Source: Arachnia propionica
Lineage (GTDB): Bacteria > Actinomycetota > Actinomycetes > Propionibacteriales > Propionibacteriaceae
DNA length: 64,000 nt
Direction of reading: 5' to 3'
Assembly (NCBI RefSeq): GCF_003932785.1
Contig: NZ_RQYT01000007.1
Location: forward strand, 1-64,000
The first letter of the stretch is position 1, and every line of letters starts with the position of its first letter. A model generated the notes under the pieces. It did no database searches, was not told where the DNA came from, and saw nothing but the letters and a program-made list of their open reading frames with translations. Below are positions 1 to 9,380 of this stretch, piece after piece. The position numbers and the translations under genes are program-made.

Positions 1-91
1 AACGCACGGTCCAGTGCGCTCTTCGTCGTCCGCCTTGCCATGAGGTCACCGTGACGATCCTCGTGACGACCCCCCTATCCGCGCACCCTCT
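1..91 (+). repeat. Repeat family A, copy 1 (left part outside window)
   Basis: This stretch matches bases 38444-38534 of the complete copy at 38375-38534 without any length difference. It ends in the terminal sequence TATCCGCGCACCCTCT. The missing left 69 bp should lie just upstream of the window. Its last base is the first base of the TAAACT hexamer that may serve as the ferritin -10 element, so the repeat abuts that promoter. Confidence 0.85.
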
Positions 92-102
92 AAACTTGGC
101 GC

Positions 103-606
103 ATGGAACTCACTGGAGAACTCAAGGACGCCATCAACGCCCAGGTCACGCACGAGATCGCGGCATCCGTCGTCTACCGGCAGCTGTCGCTCGACATGGA
201 GGCCCTGGACCTCCCGGGAATCGCAGGCTGGTTCAAGGCACAGGCCGAGGAGGAGCTCCTCCACTCGGACAAGTTCGCCGGACACATGCTCGACCGCGGC
301 GCGGTCCCGCTCGTCGGCCAGATCGACGCCCAGCCCCAACACGTCGACAACGTGCTCTCCGCCTTCGAGGCTGCTCTCGCCCACGAGCAGAAGGTCTCGG
401 AGCAGATTCGCTCCCTCTACCGGCTCGCCCAGTCCTCCGGGGACATCGACGCGATGCCGCTGCTCAGCTGGTTCGTCGAGGAGCAGGTCGAGGAGGAGGC
501 GAGCGTCGGCGCCATCATCTCGCGCGTCAAGCTCATCGGCAACGACGGGATCGGCCTCCTCCGCCTGGACGAGGAGCTCGGCGCCCGCGACACCACGACC
601 GACTGA
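103..606 (+). CDS. Ferritin (bacterial, non-heme)
   Basis: The 167-residue protein stores iron by oxidising Fe(II) at a ferroxidase centre and holding it in a 24-subunit shell. The four-helix ferritin pattern is clear: an early Glu in the first helix, then EEELLHSDKFAGHMLDRG with the metal-ligand Glu and His, and later EEQVEEEASV. Length fits FtnA-type ferritins. The ATG at 103 has no Shine-Dalgarno sequence but lies six bases after TAAACT (91-96), so the mRNA may be leaderless. The gene stands alone, directly downstream of a family A repeat. Bfr-type heme ferritin is less likely. Confidence 0.9.
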   Translation: MELTGELKDAINAQVTHEIAASVVYRQLSLDMEALDLPGIAGWFKAQAEEELLHSDKFAGHMLDRGAVPLVGQIDAQPQHVDNVLSAFEAALAHEQKVSEQIRSLYRLAQSSGDIDAMPLLSWFVEEQVEEEASVGAIISRVKLIGNDGIGLLRLDEELGARDTTTD

Positions 607-633
607 CCGACGTGTGGACGGGGGCCCGGGCCG

Positions 634-1485
634 TCAGCTGGCTGACCGTGCCCGGGGCTCCGCCCCGCTCTGCCCCTCCTGACCCAGCGACCGGGCGATG
701 CGAGCTGCCGCCCATTTCAGGTCCGGGAGGAAATAAGGGCCGTCCGGCGCAAGGATGCGCGGCCCCCGAAGCCTGGGCACCAGGACCCCCAGGGCCACGG
801 GAGGACACTCCCCCACGCTCGCGACGGGCACGGCGCAGCACCAGACCTTCGGATCCCGCTCCCCCTCCTCGATGGCCATGCCAGAGGTCCGCACGGCATC
901 CGCGTCGGCGAGCATCCGTTCCAGGTGCCCCGATGTTCGGGCCGCATCCTTGGCCAACAGATGGGTCAGGCGCGCCCGCGGCAGCGCCGCCAGCGCCGCC
1001 CTCCCCAGAGCGCTGCCCATCGCCGGGAGCCTCGTCCCGACCTGGAGCCGCACCGCCCCCGGCGCAGGTCCGGGTTCCACCCCCGCGACGCAGAAGTCCC
1101 CGGAGTCGAGCAGGCCCCACACCGTGGTCTCCTTGATCCTGCCCCTCAGCCGGGACAGCACGGGCCCCGCGGCGGCGCTCAGGAGCCGGATGAGGTTGCG
1201 GGACCGGGACAGTCGCCACAGCGTCGGACCCACGCAGAAGGTCTCCGACCGGGTGTCCTGGACGACGAAGCCGTCCTCCTCCAGCGTCTTGAGGTACTTG
1301 AAGACGGTGCTGCGAGGCACGCCGGACAGGACGCTGATCTGCCCCAGCGTGAGATTCCCCTGGGCCTCACCGATGACGGAGAGCACCTTGAGGGCCCGAT
1401 TCACGGGACCCACCCGATAAGGCGAAACCGACGGGTCCGCCACGTCCTTGGGGCAGGTCAACCCCGGGTCCTGATCTGCTGTCAC
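634..1485 (-). CDS. IclR-family transcriptional regulator
   Basis: The N-terminal third carries a winged helix-turn-helix (LTLGQISVLSGVPRSTVFKYL, in the IclR position, followed by a wing ending in YxVGP-like FCVGPTLWRLS). The remainder resembles the IclR effector-binding domain, although its C-terminal part is divergent and its ligand cannot be read from the sequence. An ATG at 1566 is in frame, but the GTG at 1485 has a good ribosome site (GAGGAG, six bases upstream) and is preferred, giving 283 residues. The gene converges on ferritin and is divergent from cinA. A target operon is not evident; iron storage or CinA regulation would be speculation. Confidence 0.75.
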   Translation of the reverse strand: MTADQDPGLTCPKDVADPSVSPYRVGPVNRALKVLSVIGEAQGNLTLGQISVLSGVPRSTVFKYLKTLEEDGFVVQDTRSETFCVGPTLWRLSRSRNLIRLLSAAAGPVLSRLRGRIKETTVWGLLDSGDFCVAGVEPGPAPGAVRLQVGTRLPAMGSALGRAALAALPRARLTHLLAKDAARTSGHLERMLADADAVRTSGMAIEEGERDPKVWCCAVPVASVGECPPVALGVLVPRLRGPRILAPDGPYFLPDLKWAAARIARSLGQEGQSGAEPRARSAS

Positions 1486-1763
1486 GACTCGCTCCTCTAC
1501 CCTTGACCATTCACGGATCCGAGCGTGTGCATCAGGGATCCCGCCCCCTGATGCGCAGCCAACCATGAGAGAACCTGACAGGACCAGCTAACTTTCGGCG
1601 AATGTTTCGCCGATCGAAACGACACGCCCGCCGTGGAGCCGCATCGCAATGTCCTGACCGGCGCCGCCGACATCTCGGGCGAGCGTCGAGGTACTCGCCG
1701 CACGTTGAACCGAACCTGCGAGACTGGACCGGTACAACCCGTCACGTACTTTCGGAGGAAGAC

Positions 1764-2240
1764 ATGTCGGAGTCCCCGGCCGCCGCGCTCATCGAGGAGT
1801 TGCGCCGCTTCCGGTTCACCGTCGCCACGGCTGAGAGCCTCACGGGAGGTTTGGTCAGTGGGACCCTGGCCAGTGTCAGCGGGGCCTCGACGGTGCTGCT
1901 GGGCGGGCTCGTCGCCTACAGCCCCGTGGTCAAGAAGCGCCTCCTCGGAGTGGATCCCGAGCTGTTGGAGACCCACGGCAGCGTGCACCCAGAGGTGGCG
2001 CGCCAGATGGCACGCGGCGCCATCCAACTGCTGTACTCGGACCTGGCGCTGGCCACGACAGGGGTCGCCGGCCCCGACCCCGTCGGCCCCCACCCTCCGG
2101 GAACCGGCTTCATCGCCCTGGCCCTCCCCTTCGGCGACACCCTGGTCCGCCCCTTCACCTTCACGGGATCACGCAACGAGATCCGCGCCAAGGTCGTTGA
2201 CGAGATCCTCACCTGGGCCACCCAGGAGATCACACGCTAG
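1764..2240 (+). CDS. CinA C-terminal domain protein (NMN amidohydrolase type)
   Basis: The 158-residue protein is the stand-alone C-terminal domain of CinA, the PncC-type nicotinamide mononucleotide deamidase that recycles NMN in the pyridine nucleotide cycle. Typical motifs are visible: TAESLTGGLVSGTLASVSGAS near residue 23, the GGLVAYS stretch, and TTGVAGPD near residue 100. Start: ATG at 1764 after GGAGGAAGAC; a longer frame from 1602 lacks a ribosome site. The N-terminal MoCF-like domain of full CinA is absent, as is common. It ends just before the shared terminator with rpsQ. Confidence 0.9.
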   Translation: MSESPAAALIEELRRFRFTVATAESLTGGLVSGTLASVSGASTVLLGGLVAYSPVVKKRLLGVDPELLETHGSVHPEVARQMARGAIQLLYSDLALATTGVAGPDPVGPHPPGTGFIALALPFGDTLVRPFTFTGSRNEIRAKVVDEILTWATQEITR

Positions 2241-2255
2241 AGGGCCCCGACAAAG

Positions 2256-2295
2256 ACGAGTGGCCCGGCCCCCCAAGGGGGGCCGGGCCACTCGT
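2256..2295. terminator. Bidirectional terminator between cinA and rpsQ
   Basis: A perfect 19-bp inverted repeat (2256-2274 and 2277-2295) with an AA centre separates two convergent transcription units. It marks the end of the S10 operon after rpsQ. Confidence 0.9.
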
Positions 2296-2311
2296 TGCGA
2301 CCTGGGTCAGA

Positions 2312-2587
2312 TCACTTGGCGCGCTCGACGATCTCGACCAGACGCCAGCGCTTCTGCGCCGACAGCGGGCGGGTCTCCATGACGCGGACCCGGTCGCCGA
2401 TACCAGCGGTGTTCTCCTCGTCGTGGGCCTTCACACGCGACGACTTGGTCATGACCTTGCCGTACAGCGGGTGCTTCACGCGATCCTCGACCAGGACGAC
2501 GATGGTCTTGTCCATCTTGTCGCTGACGACGACGCCCTGCAGCACCTTGCGGCGGCCGCGCTGCTCAGTGTTGGTGTTCTCAGACAT
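2312..2587 (-). CDS. rpsQ: 30S ribosomal protein S17
   Basis: The 91-residue protein is a primary 16S rRNA-binding protein of the small subunit. It has the S17 core [20 protein letters not shown] and the conserved KHPLYGK stretch. ATG at 2587 is preferred over the in-frame GTG at 2593 because GAGGAG lies eight bases upstream of it. It is the last gene of the S10 operon here; rplN and the spc genes that usually follow are not in the window. Confidence 0.97.
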   Translation of the reverse strand: MSENTNTEQRGRRKVLQGVVVSDKMDKTIVVLVEDRVKHPLYGKVMTKSSRVKAHDEENTAGIGDRVRVMETRPLSAQKRWRLVEIVERAK

Positions 2588-2589
2588 GC

Positions 2590-2823
2590 TCACTTCTCCT
2601 CGATCGTGGGCTCATCGACGATGCCGAGGTTGCGCTCCTGCAGCACGGTGTAGACGCGGGCGATGTCCTTGCGGACCTCGCGCAGACGGCCGTGGGACTC
2701 GAGCTGGCCGGTCGCGGCCTGGAAACGGAGCCCGAACAGCTCCTCCTTCAGCTCCAGGACCTTGGCGTTGAGCTGCTCACGGGAGAGGCCGCGCAGGTCA
2801 TTGGCAGTCAGGGACTTGCTCAT
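2590..2823 (-). CDS. rpmC: 50S ribosomal protein L29
   Basis: A 77-residue protein at the exit of the nascent peptide tunnel. The L29 signature is present ([23 protein letters not shown], then [16 protein letters not shown]). The ATG at 2823 overlaps the rplP stop (TGATG), indicating translational coupling. The last residues (DEPTIEEK) form a short acidic tail. Confidence 0.97.
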   Translation of the reverse strand: MSKSLTANDLRGLSREQLNAKVLELKEELFGLRFQAATGQLESHGRLREVRKDIARVYTVLQERNLGIVDEPTIEEK

Positions 2824-3242
2824 CAGATATCACCTGCTTCGCGCTTGATGAAACGGGCCTTGAAGGGCAGCTTGTGGATGGCGAGACGCATGGCCTCACG
2901 GGCCAGCTCCTCGTTCACACCCGACAGCTCGAACAGCACGCGGCCCGGCTTGACGTTGGCCACCCACCACTCGGGGGAACCCTTGCCGGAACCCATGCGG
3001 GTCTCGGCCGGCTTCTTGGTCAGGGGACGGTCCGGGTACACGTTGATCCAGACCTTACCGCCACGCTTGATGTGACGGGTCATGGCGATACGAGCGGCCT
3101 CGATCTGACGGTTGGTCAGGTAGGACGGCTCCAGGGCCTGGATGCCGTACTCACCGAAGGCGAGCTTCGTGCCGCCCTTGGCAGCCCCACTCCGCTTGGG
3201 GTGGTGCTGCTTGCGGAACTTGACGCGACGAGGGATCAGCAT
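2823..3242 (-). CDS. rplP: 50S ribosomal protein L16
   Basis: A 139-residue protein that contacts the A-site tRNA arm and 23S rRNA. It starts [19 protein letters not shown] and includes the conserved [29 protein letters not shown] region. Full length for the family. It sits four bases after rpsC and overlaps rpmC by one base. Confidence 0.98.
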   Translation of the reverse strand: MLIPRRVKFRKQHHPKRSGAAKGGTKLAFGEYGIQALEPSYLTNRQIEAARIAMTRHIKRGGKVWINVYPDRPLTKKPAETRMGSGKGSPEWWVANVKPGRVLFELSGVNEELAREAMRLAIHKLPFKARFIKREAGDI

Positions 3243-3245
3243 GGC

Positions 3246-4058
3246 TCACTCTCCTGCGTTCGAGGTTTCAGCCGCAGCCGGGGCCTGAGCCTGGGCTGCG
3301 TCGGCGCGACGACGACCGCCGCGCTCGGGACGATCACCGCGACCCTCGCCGCGGCCGGGACGACGACCCGGACGCTGACGACCGGACGGGGCGGCGTTGC
3401 GGGCGGCCTTCTGGGCGGCACGCTCGGCACGGGTGCCGGTCACGTCGCCCTTGTAGATCCACACCTTCACGCCGATGCGGCCGAACGTGGTGCGGGCCTC
3501 GTAGAAGCCGTAGTCGATGTCGGCGCGGAGGGTGTGCAGCGGCACCTGGCCGTCGCGGTAACCCTCGGAGCGGGACATCTCAGCACCGCCGAGACGGCCG
3601 GAGCACTTGATGCGGATACCCTTGGCGCCCGCACGCATGGCGGTCTGCTGGGCCTTGCGCATGGCGCGACGGAACGCGACACGCGCCCCGAGCTGCTCGG
3701 CGACACCCTGGGCGACCAGCTGGGCATCGATCTCGGGGTTCTTCACCTCGAGGATGTTCAGCTGAACCTGCTTGCCGGTGAGCTTCTCCAGCTCGGCACG
3801 GACCCGCTCCGCCTCGGCACCGTTGCGACCGATGACGATGCCCGGACGGGCAGCGTGCAGGAAGATGGTCACGCGGCCGGAGCGGCGCTCGATCTCGATG
3901 GACGAGATCCCGGCGCGCTCGAGCGACTTGGTGAGGAAGTTGCGGATCTTCACGTCCTCGGCCACGTACTCCGCGTAGTTCTTCTCCGCGTACCAGCGGG
4001 TCACGTGGTCGGTGGTGATGCCGAGACGGAAGCCGTTCGGGTTGATCTTCTGCCCCAT
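3246..4058 (-). CDS. rpsC: 30S ribosomal protein S3
   Basis: A 270-residue protein of the mRNA entry channel. The N-terminal half holds the KH domain ([18 protein letters not shown]) and the C-terminal half the S3 domain ending [10 protein letters not shown]. After residue about 215 a basic, low-complexity Arg/Gly/Pro tail and an Ala-rich end extend it beyond the enterobacterial length, as in other actinobacteria. ATG at 4058 follows rplV by two bases; the ribosome site AAGGAGG lies inside the end of rplV. Confidence 0.98.
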   Translation of the reverse strand: MGQKINPNGFRLGITTDHVTRWYAEKNYAEYVAEDVKIRNFLTKSLERAGISSIEIERRSGRVTIFLHAARPGIVIGRNGAEAERVRAELEKLTGKQVQLNILEVKNPEIDAQLVAQGVAEQLGARVAFRRAMRKAQQTAMRAGAKGIRIKCSGRLGGAEMSRSEGYRDGQVPLHTLRADIDYGFYEARTTFGRIGVKVWIYKGDVTGTRAERAAQKAARNAAPSGRQRPGRRPGRGEGRGDRPERGGRRRADAAQAQAPAAAETSNAGE

Positions 4059-4060
4059 GC

Positions 4061-4462
4061 TCAGGCCTCCTTCGACTCACGGGGTTCGACGACCACGGTG
4101 ATGTGGGCGCCACGCTTCAGGATCCGGGAAGCGGAACCCTTGGCACGGGGACGGATGCGACGGAGGGTGACACCCTCGTCGACGAACGCCTTGGAGATGT
4201 ACAGCTCGGAGCGGTCCAGGTCCTCGGTGTTCTCTGCGTTGGCGACGGCCGAGGCCACCACCTTGTACACGGGCTCGGAAGCCGCCTGCGGGGCGAACTT
4301 CAGGGCCGTCAGGGCCTCGGTGACGTCCATGCCGCGGACGAGGTCCACGACGCGACGCACCTTGGTCGGGCTCATCCGGACGTGACGCGCGATGGCGAAG
4401 GACCCCGGACGATCACCGAGCAGGGCCTCGCGACGGGCGCTGTTGCCGTTTTCGTTGCTCAT
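4061..4462 (-). CDS. rplV: 50S ribosomal protein L22
   Basis: A 133-residue protein lining the peptide exit tunnel. Conserved L22 blocks are visible: [20 protein letters not shown] and the loop region [26 protein letters not shown] short N-terminal extension precedes the core. It lies between rpsS and rpsC in normal S10 order. Confidence 0.98.
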   Translation of the reverse strand: MSNENGNSARREALLGDRPGSFAIARHVRMSPTKVRRVVDLVRGMDVTEALTALKFAPQAASEPVYKVVASAVANAENTEDLDRSELYISKAFVDEGVTLRRIRPRAKGSASRILKRGAHITVVVEPRESKEA

Positions 4463-4487
4463 CGTTTCGAATTCCTAATCTCGCGCC

Positions 4488-4769
4488 TCAGCGGCGACGG
4501 GCCTTCTTGTCTTCCTTCACGTGCCCCTTGAAGGTGCGCGTGGGGGCGAACTCGCCGAGCTTGTGACCGATCATGGCCTCGGTGACGAACACCGGGACGT
4601 GCTTGCGTCCGTCGTGCACGGCGATGGTGTGACCCAGCATGTCCGGCACGATCATGGAACGGCGGGACCAGGTCTTGATGACGTTCTTGGTGCCCTTCTC
4701 GTTCTGGGCGTCCACCTTCTTGATGAGGTGGTCGTCGACGAAGGGACCCTTCTTCAGGCTGCGTGGCAT
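4488..4769 (-). CDS. rpsS: 30S ribosomal protein S19
   Basis: A 93-residue head protein of the small subunit with the invariant start [15 protein letters not shown] and the block [24 protein letters not shown]. Full length; S10 operon order. Confidence 0.98.
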   Translation of the reverse strand: MPRSLKKGPFVDDHLIKKVDAQNEKGTKNVIKTWSRRSMIVPDMLGHTIAVHDGRKHVPVFVTEAMIGHKLGEFAPTRTFKGHVKEDKKARRR

Positions 4770-4787
4770 TTACTCAGGCCTTCCCTA

Positions 4788-5624
4788 TCAGCGCTTCTTG
4801 CCGGTCTTGCGGCGACGCACGATGAGACGGCTGCTCGCCTTGTTCTTGTCGCGGGTGCGGCCCTCGGGCTTGCCCCACGGGGACACCGGGTGACGACCAC
4901 CCGAGGTGCGACCCTCGCCACCACCGTGCGGGTGGTCGACGGGGTTCATGACGACGCCACGCACGGTCGGGCGGATGCCCTTCCAGCGGTTGCGGCCCGC
5001 CTTGCCCCAGTTGATGTTGGACTGCTCGGCGTTGCCGACGGTCCCGACGGTGGCGCGGCAGCGCACGTCCACCATGCGCATCTCGCCCGAGGGCATGCGC
5101 AGCGTGGCGTACTTGCCCTCACGGGCGACCAGCTGGATGGCGGCACCGGCGGAGCGGCCGAGCTTGGCCCCACCGCCGGGGCGCAGCTCGACGGCGTGCA
5201 CCGTGGTACCGACCGGGATCTGACGCAGCTCCAGGTTGTTGCCCGGCTTGATGTCGGACCCGGCGCCGGAGACGACGACGGTGCCCTGGGTCAGGCCGTT
5301 GGGGGCGATGATGTAGCGCTTCTCACCGTCGGCGTAGTGGAGCAGCGCGATGCGGGCGGTGCGGTTGGGGTCGTACTCGATGTGAGCGACCTTGGCCGGC
5401 ACGCCGTCCTTGTCGTAGCGACGGAAGTCGATGAGGCGGTAGGCCTGCTTGTGACCGCCGCCGATGTGACGGGTCGTGATACGGCCGGTGTTGTTGCGGC
5501 CACCGGTCTTCGGCTTCGGGACGAGCAGCGACTTCTCCGGGGTGGAGCGGGTCAGCTCGACGAAGTCGGAGACGCTGGCGCCACGACGGCCCGGCGTCGT
5601 CGGCTTGTACTTACGGATACCCAT
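4788..5624 (-). CDS. rplB: 50S ribosomal protein L2
   Basis: A 278-residue protein needed for subunit association and peptidyl transferase structure. It starts [14 protein letters not shown] and has the C-terminal signature [15 protein letters not shown] containing the conserved His. Full length. It follows rplW by 16 bases. Confidence 0.98.
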   Translation of the reverse strand: MGIRKYKPTTPGRRGASVSDFVELTRSTPEKSLLVPKPKTGGRNNTGRITTRHIGGGHKQAYRLIDFRRYDKDGVPAKVAHIEYDPNRTARIALLHYADGEKRYIIAPNGLTQGTVVVSGAGSDIKPGNNLELRQIPVGTTVHAVELRPGGGAKLGRSAGAAIQLVAREGKYATLRMPSGEMRMVDVRCRATVGTVGNAEQSNINWGKAGRNRWKGIRPTVRGVVMNPVDHPHGGGEGRTSGGRHPVSPWGKPEGRTRDKNKASSRLIVRRRKTGKKR

Positions 5625-5640
5625 GACGAATCAGTCCTTC

Positions 5641-5949
5641 TCACTCGCCCTGGCCGGCGAAGATGTCGATGCGGTCACCCTCGGCGACGGTCACGATGGC
5701 GCGCTTGACGTCGACCTTCTTGCCGATGCCGAAGCGGGTGCGACGACGCTTGCCCTGGCGGTTCTGGGTGTTGACGGCGGTGACGCGAACATCAAAGATC
5801 TTCTCGATCGCGATCTTGATCTCGGTCTTGTTGGCGTCGGGGGCCACGATGAACGTGTACTTGTTCTCGTCGAGAAGGTTGTAGGACTTCTCCGAGACGA
5901 CGGGACGCCAGATGATGTCGCGGTGGTCGCGGATCTTCAGCTCGCTCAC
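5641..5949 (-). CDS. rplW: 50S ribosomal protein L23
   Basis: A 102-residue tunnel-exit protein and docking site for SRP and trigger factor. Recognised by [24 protein letters not shown] and the [19 protein letters not shown] region. The GTG start at 5949 overlaps the rplD stop in a GTGA arrangement, so translation is probably coupled to the extended L4. Confidence 0.97.
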   Translation of the reverse strand: MSELKIRDHRDIIWRPVVSEKSYNLLDENKYTFIVAPDANKTEIKIAIEKIFDVRVTAVNTQNRQGKRRRTRFGIGKKVDVKRAIVTVAEGDRIDIFAGQGE

Positions 5950-6911
5950 TTCTTCTCCTTGCCTTCCATCACGTTCACGAAGCCGGCGGCCTCAGCGGCC
6001 TCGGCGGAGTTGAACCAGACCTCGGCGATGGTGCGGGAGTACCACGGCGACTCGGGGGTGTGGAACTTCATGGAGTCCTCGTTGCCCTTGATGTCGAACC
6101 CGGCCGGGGGCTCGGAGCCCCGGTAGGAGTCCTTGCCGTAGTCCTTGACCTCGGCCGCGGGGGCCTCCGCCTTCTCCTCGGCCTTGCCCGACTTCTTGAC
6201 GGGGACGTCGGCGAGCTTCTTGGCCTTCGGCTCCTGCTTCGCGGTCTCGTCGGCGACCTCGGACTCGGTGGCGACGGCCTCGACACCGCGGTTGGTGAAC
6301 GCGGCCAGCGCGGCGGAGGTGAACACGACGGAGTCGTTCACGAGGACGTCGTAGGTGTTGATCTGGTCAACGGCCAGCACGTGGATCGTCGGGACGTTGC
6401 GCAGGCTCAGCCAGGCGACCTCCTCGAAACGGTCCAGGACGACGAGGACCTTCTTCAGCTCACCGAGCTGCGCGAGCGTGGCCAGCGCCTGCTTGGTGGA
6501 GGGGGTCTCGCCGGAGACGATCTCCGAGACGACGAAGATCTGGCCGTCGCGGGCGCGGTCCGAGAGGGCGCCACGCAGGGCCGCGGCGATCATCTTCTTC
6601 GGCGTGCGCTGCGAGTAGTCGCGCGGCTGCGGCCCGTGGACGGTGCCACCGCCGGTCCAGATCGGGGAGCGACGCGAGCCGTGACGGGCGCGGCCGGTGC
6701 CCTTCTGGCGCCACGGCTTGCTGCCACCGCCGCGGACCTCGCCGCGGGTCTTGGTGGCGTGGGTGCCCTGGCGGGCCGCCGCGAGCTGCGCGACGACGAC
6801 CTGGTGGATCAGGGGGACGTTGGTCTGGACGTCGAAGTACTCGCCGGGGAGCTCGGCCTTGCCGGCCTTCTTGCCCTTCGGGGAGTGGACGTCAACGGTG
6901 ATGGAGCTCAT
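5946..6911 (-). CDS. rplD: 50S ribosomal protein L4 with a C-terminal extension
   Basis: L4 binds 23S rRNA early in assembly and lines the exit tunnel. Residues 1 to about 215 are a normal L4, with [20 protein letters not shown] and [19 protein letters not shown]. The start is ATG at 6911 ([15 protein letters not shown]), overlapping the rplC stop by ATGA; the frame extends further upstream but only as rplC shadow. Total length is 321 residues, about 100 more than usual. The extra part has a charged Lys/Ala/Glu linker, then a terminal domain with [18 protein letters not shown] and [16 protein letters not shown]. That pattern resembles the sunset domain seen as a tail on some actinobacterial ribosomal proteins (recalled, not searched). 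Confidence 0.95.
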   Translation of the reverse strand: MSSITVDVHSPKGKKAGKAELPGEYFDVQTNVPLIHQVVVAQLAAARQGTHATKTRGEVRGGGSKPWRQKGTGRARHGSRRSPIWTGGGTVHGPQPRDYSQRTPKKMIAAALRGALSDRARDGQIFVVSEIVSGETPSTKQALATLAQLGELKKVLVVLDRFEEVAWLSLRNVPTIHVLAVDQINTYDVLVNDSVVFTSAALAAFTNRGVEAVATESEVADETAKQEPKAKKLADVPVKKSGKAEEKAEAPAAEVKDYGKDSYRGSEPPAGFDIKGNEDSMKFHTPESPWYSRTIAEVWFNSAEAAEAAGFVNVMEGKEKK

Positions 6912-7582
6912 GCCTGACCGCCCTTCTTGGCCGCGCTGCGCACGACGACGAGCGAGCCGTTGTTGCCGGGAATGGCGCCGCGCACGAGCAGCAGACCGCG
7001 CTCGGCGTCGACGGCGTGGATCTTGAGGTTCTGGACGGTCACCTTGGCGTTGCCCATGCGACCGGCCATGCGCAGGCCCTTGAAGACGCGACCGGGGGTG
7101 GCGCACCCACCGATGGAACCGGGGGCGCGGTGCTTGCGGTGCACACCGTGCGAGGCCTTGAGACCGCCGAAGCCGTGACGCTTCATAACACCGGCAGTGC
7201 CCTTGCCCTTGGTGGTGCCCGTCACGTCGACGAACTCCCCGCCCTCGAAGAGCTCCGCGGTCAGCTCCTGGCCGAGGGTGAACTCGGCGGCATTCGCGGT
7301 ACGCAGCTCCATGAGGTGCTTGCGCGGGGTGACGTCGGCCTTGTCGAAGTGGCCCTGGGCCGGCTTGGTCACCTTGCGGGAGGCGATGGCACCGAAGCCG
7401 AGCTGGACGGCGTTGTAGCCGTCGGTCTCAGGGGTGCGGACCTGCGTGACGACGCAGGGACCGGCCTGAATCACGGTGACGGGGACGACCTTGTTGTTCT
7501 CGTCCCAGAGCTGGGTCATGCCGAGCTTGGTGCCCAGGATGCCCTTGACGATTCGTTCGCTGTTGCTCATCTCGGACCTCAC
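6908..7582 (-). CDS. rplC: 50S ribosomal protein L3
   Basis: A 224-residue assembly initiator near the peptidyl transferase centre. The core starts [15 protein letters not shown] and includes [17 protein letters not shown] and [19 protein letters not shown]. The GTG at 7582 overlaps the rpsJ stop (GTGA); an ATG at 7570 ([10 protein letters not shown]) is an equally reasonable start, so the first four residues are uncertain. Confidence 0.97.
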   Translation of the reverse strand: MRSEMSNSERIVKGILGTKLGMTQLWDENNKVVPVTVIQAGPCVVTQVRTPETDGYNAVQLGFGAIASRKVTKPAQGHFDKADVTPRKHLMELRTANAAEFTLGQELTAELFEGGEFVDVTGTTKGKGTAGVMKRHGFGGLKASHGVHRKHRAPGSIGGCATPGRVFKGLRMAGRMGNAKVTVQNLKIHAVDAERGLLLVRGAIPGNNGSLVVVRSAAKKGGQA

Positions 7583-7890
7583 GGAAGCTTGATTTCGATG
7601 TCGACACCGGCCGGGAGGTCGAGACGCATGAGCGAGTCGACAGTCTTCGGCGTGGGGTCGAGGATGTCGATCAGCCGCTTGTGCGTGCGCATCTCGAAGT
7701 GCTCACGGCTGTCCTTGTACTTGTGGGGCGAACGGATCACACAGAACACGTTCTTCTCGGTCGGCAGCGGCACGGGGCCCGCCACCTTGGCACCGGTGCG
7801 AGTCACGGTGTCGACGATCTTGCGCGCCGAGCTGTCGATGACCTCGTGGTCATACGCCCGCAACCGGATGCGGATCTTTTGTCCCGCCAC
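7579..7890 (-). CDS. rpsJ: 30S ribosomal protein S10
   Basis: A 103-residue protein, first gene of the S10 operon and also the NusE antitermination factor. Family features are clear: [20 protein letters not shown] and [20 protein letters not shown]. The start is GTG at 7890 with AAGGA seven bases upstream. The following eight or more genes are tightly packed and often overlap. Confidence 0.98.
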   Translation of the reverse strand: MAGQKIRIRLRAYDHEVIDSSARKIVDTVTRTGAKVAGPVPLPTEKNVFCVIRSPHKYKDSREHFEMRTHKRLIDILDPTPKTVDSLMRLDLPAGVDIEIKLP

Positions 7891-8331
7891 AGTTCGTTCC
7901 TTCTACTCGTCCCTGATGGAGTTCTCATGAACTTGTGGGGCCGTGGCCCCGGCATTGCTCCGACCCCCGAGGTCGGGAGTGTCGCGCCCGAAGCCGCAAG
8001 GAAAGACCGCCTCCAGCCTGCTGGAGGTCACATCTCGCGCTTGGGCTACCTGCTCGACCTCGACGAGGAACGGTGGCGCCAGTTGGTCACCGGACACACC
8101 ACTCCCCGCGGAGCAACTTGGACATTCTTGCATGCCCGACCAACGGGACCAAATCGTCGGCCCATCGGGAGGCGGCCAGACCATGCAACGCGAGTCGACG
8201 GGGCCCTGACGGCCACCAGGCCCAGCCGGAGACGCGCACGAACCGCCGTTTCACTTCCACGAGACCCGGGCGGGTTCAGGTGAAGCGGGACGGCGATTCG
8301 TGACCGAGGTGAGGCGTGAAGGGAGGGATCA
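7891..8331. other. Leader and intergenic region upstream of the S10 operon
   Basis: About 440 bp without a convincing gene separate rpsJ from the gene at 8332. On the rpsJ side there are three small GC-rich hairpins: around 7936-7952 (GGGGCC...GGCCCC), 7959-7978 (CCGACC...GGTCGG) and 8011-8028 (CCTCCAGC...GCTGGAGG). These could belong to the rpsJ 5' leader. I could not place a confident -35/-10 pair. The far end holds a family B palindromic repeat. Confidence 0.5.
8236..8304 (+). repeat. Repeat family B, copy 1
   Basis: A 69-bp imperfect palindrome beginning GCACGAACCGCCG and ending ACGGCGATTCGTGAC. The same sequence, inverted and about six bases longer, occurs at 48908-48982. Both ends and the block TTCCACGAGAC are shared, while the loop differs. 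It lies just downstream of the SUKH-like gene's stop codon and could form a hairpin at the end of that transcript. Confidence 0.75.
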
Positions 8332-9339
8332 CTACTCGACGGCGTGGGTCACGCCGTCGGGGTGGACCACGGTGAACTCCCCCTCGGTGCCGCTGCGCCA
8401 TGCGACGACCAGGCGTTCTCCCCAGATCGGGACCAGCTTCTCGACCAGGAGGTCGCACAGGGCCTCGTGGTCGTCGTCGGCCACCAGCAGCACCTCGATG
8501 AGCAACGGTTCGCGGCTTCGATGCATCATGTGCTCGATGGCACCCAGCTCCCGCACCGCATCGAGGGTCTCCTGACTGCCGAAGAAATGGACACGACCGT
8601 CCTCCTCGGTCCCGCAGATCCGGCTGATCTCCTCCGGGCTCGGAGCGGTGACCCGGGCGAGCACCTGGGTCACCCCAGCCTCCAGGCCGAGGAGTTCATT
8701 GATGCGGTGGTAGGCCTGGTGGGAGGCGACCGCCCACTCGAGCCGCCCGGAGGAACCGAGACGGATCACACTTCCCCCGTCGAAGTACCAGGACTCCTCC
8801 GGCGCGGGCAGGGGCAGGGCGAAGGGCTCGTAGTCCTCCCGGACGGTCGTCAGGACGTCGGGCCCGGCCTGTTCGACCTCGCCGCCCATGATGCTGAAGT
8901 ACAGCAGTCCGAGCGGGCCCTGCAGCTCGCCCTGACACGCCCCCACCAGGGTCTCTGACATCAGCATGGCGGCCAGCCAGGTGCTGAGCGGGGCCTCGTT
9001 CCCGCCCAGTTGCAGCGTCGGGTCCTCCCCGGAGGGCGCGGTCAGGGACCACTCCCCCGCGGCAGCACGCCACACCTCGATCAGGCCGTCGCGCAGCTGG
9101 ATGTCCTGCGGGGTCGCGGGGATGTCCCGCACTGCCTGCAGGCGGTGCCCCAGCAGCTCGAACCACTCCCTGAGAGCAGTCGGCAGGGGCAGCCCAAGAC
9201 GCTCCTCGATCCGGGCGATCTCCTCGGGGGAACAGCCGTCGGCCGCCCCCAGGCCCTCCATGTGCCAGTCGATCACCCGCCCGGCCTGCTGCCATCGCGG
9301 GGTGTCGAGGAGTTCCTGCTGGCGCTCGGACATCGGCAC
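8332..9339 (-). CDS. SMI1/KNR4 (SUKH)-like protein
   Basis: A 335-residue soluble protein without signal peptide. Residues about 36-65 (GCSPEEIARIEERLGLPLPT then LREWFELLGHR) match the opening of the SMI1/KNR4 or SUKH fold; a WYFDGG block and acidic central part follow. The last 100 residues (EPLLIEVLLVADDDHEALCDLL) are not recognised. SUKH proteins often act as immunity proteins against secreted toxins, but no toxin gene is adjacent, so a housekeeping role is equally possible. The GTG at 9339 is chosen because AAGGAG lies seven bases upstream, while the ATG at 9333 is thirteen bases away. Confidence 0.6.
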   Translation of the reverse strand: MPMSERQQELLDTPRWQQAGRVIDWHMEGLGAADGCSPEEIARIEERLGLPLPTALREWFELLGHRLQAVRDIPATPQDIQLRDGLIEVWRAAAGEWSLTAPSGEDPTLQLGGNEAPLSTWLAAMLMSETLVGACQGELQGPLGLLYFSIMGGEVEQAGPDVLTTVREDYEPFALPLPAPEESWYFDGGSVIRLGSSGRLEWAVASHQAYHRINELLGLEAGVTQVLARVTAPSPEEISRICGTEEDGRVHFFGSQETLDAVRELGAIEHMMHRSREPLLIEVLLVADDDHEALCDLLVEKLVPIWGERLVVAWRSGTEGEFTVVHPDGVTHAVE

Positions 9340-9380
9340 GGATCGGCTCCTTCGTCATGGACTGCCCCAAGCGTAGCCGC

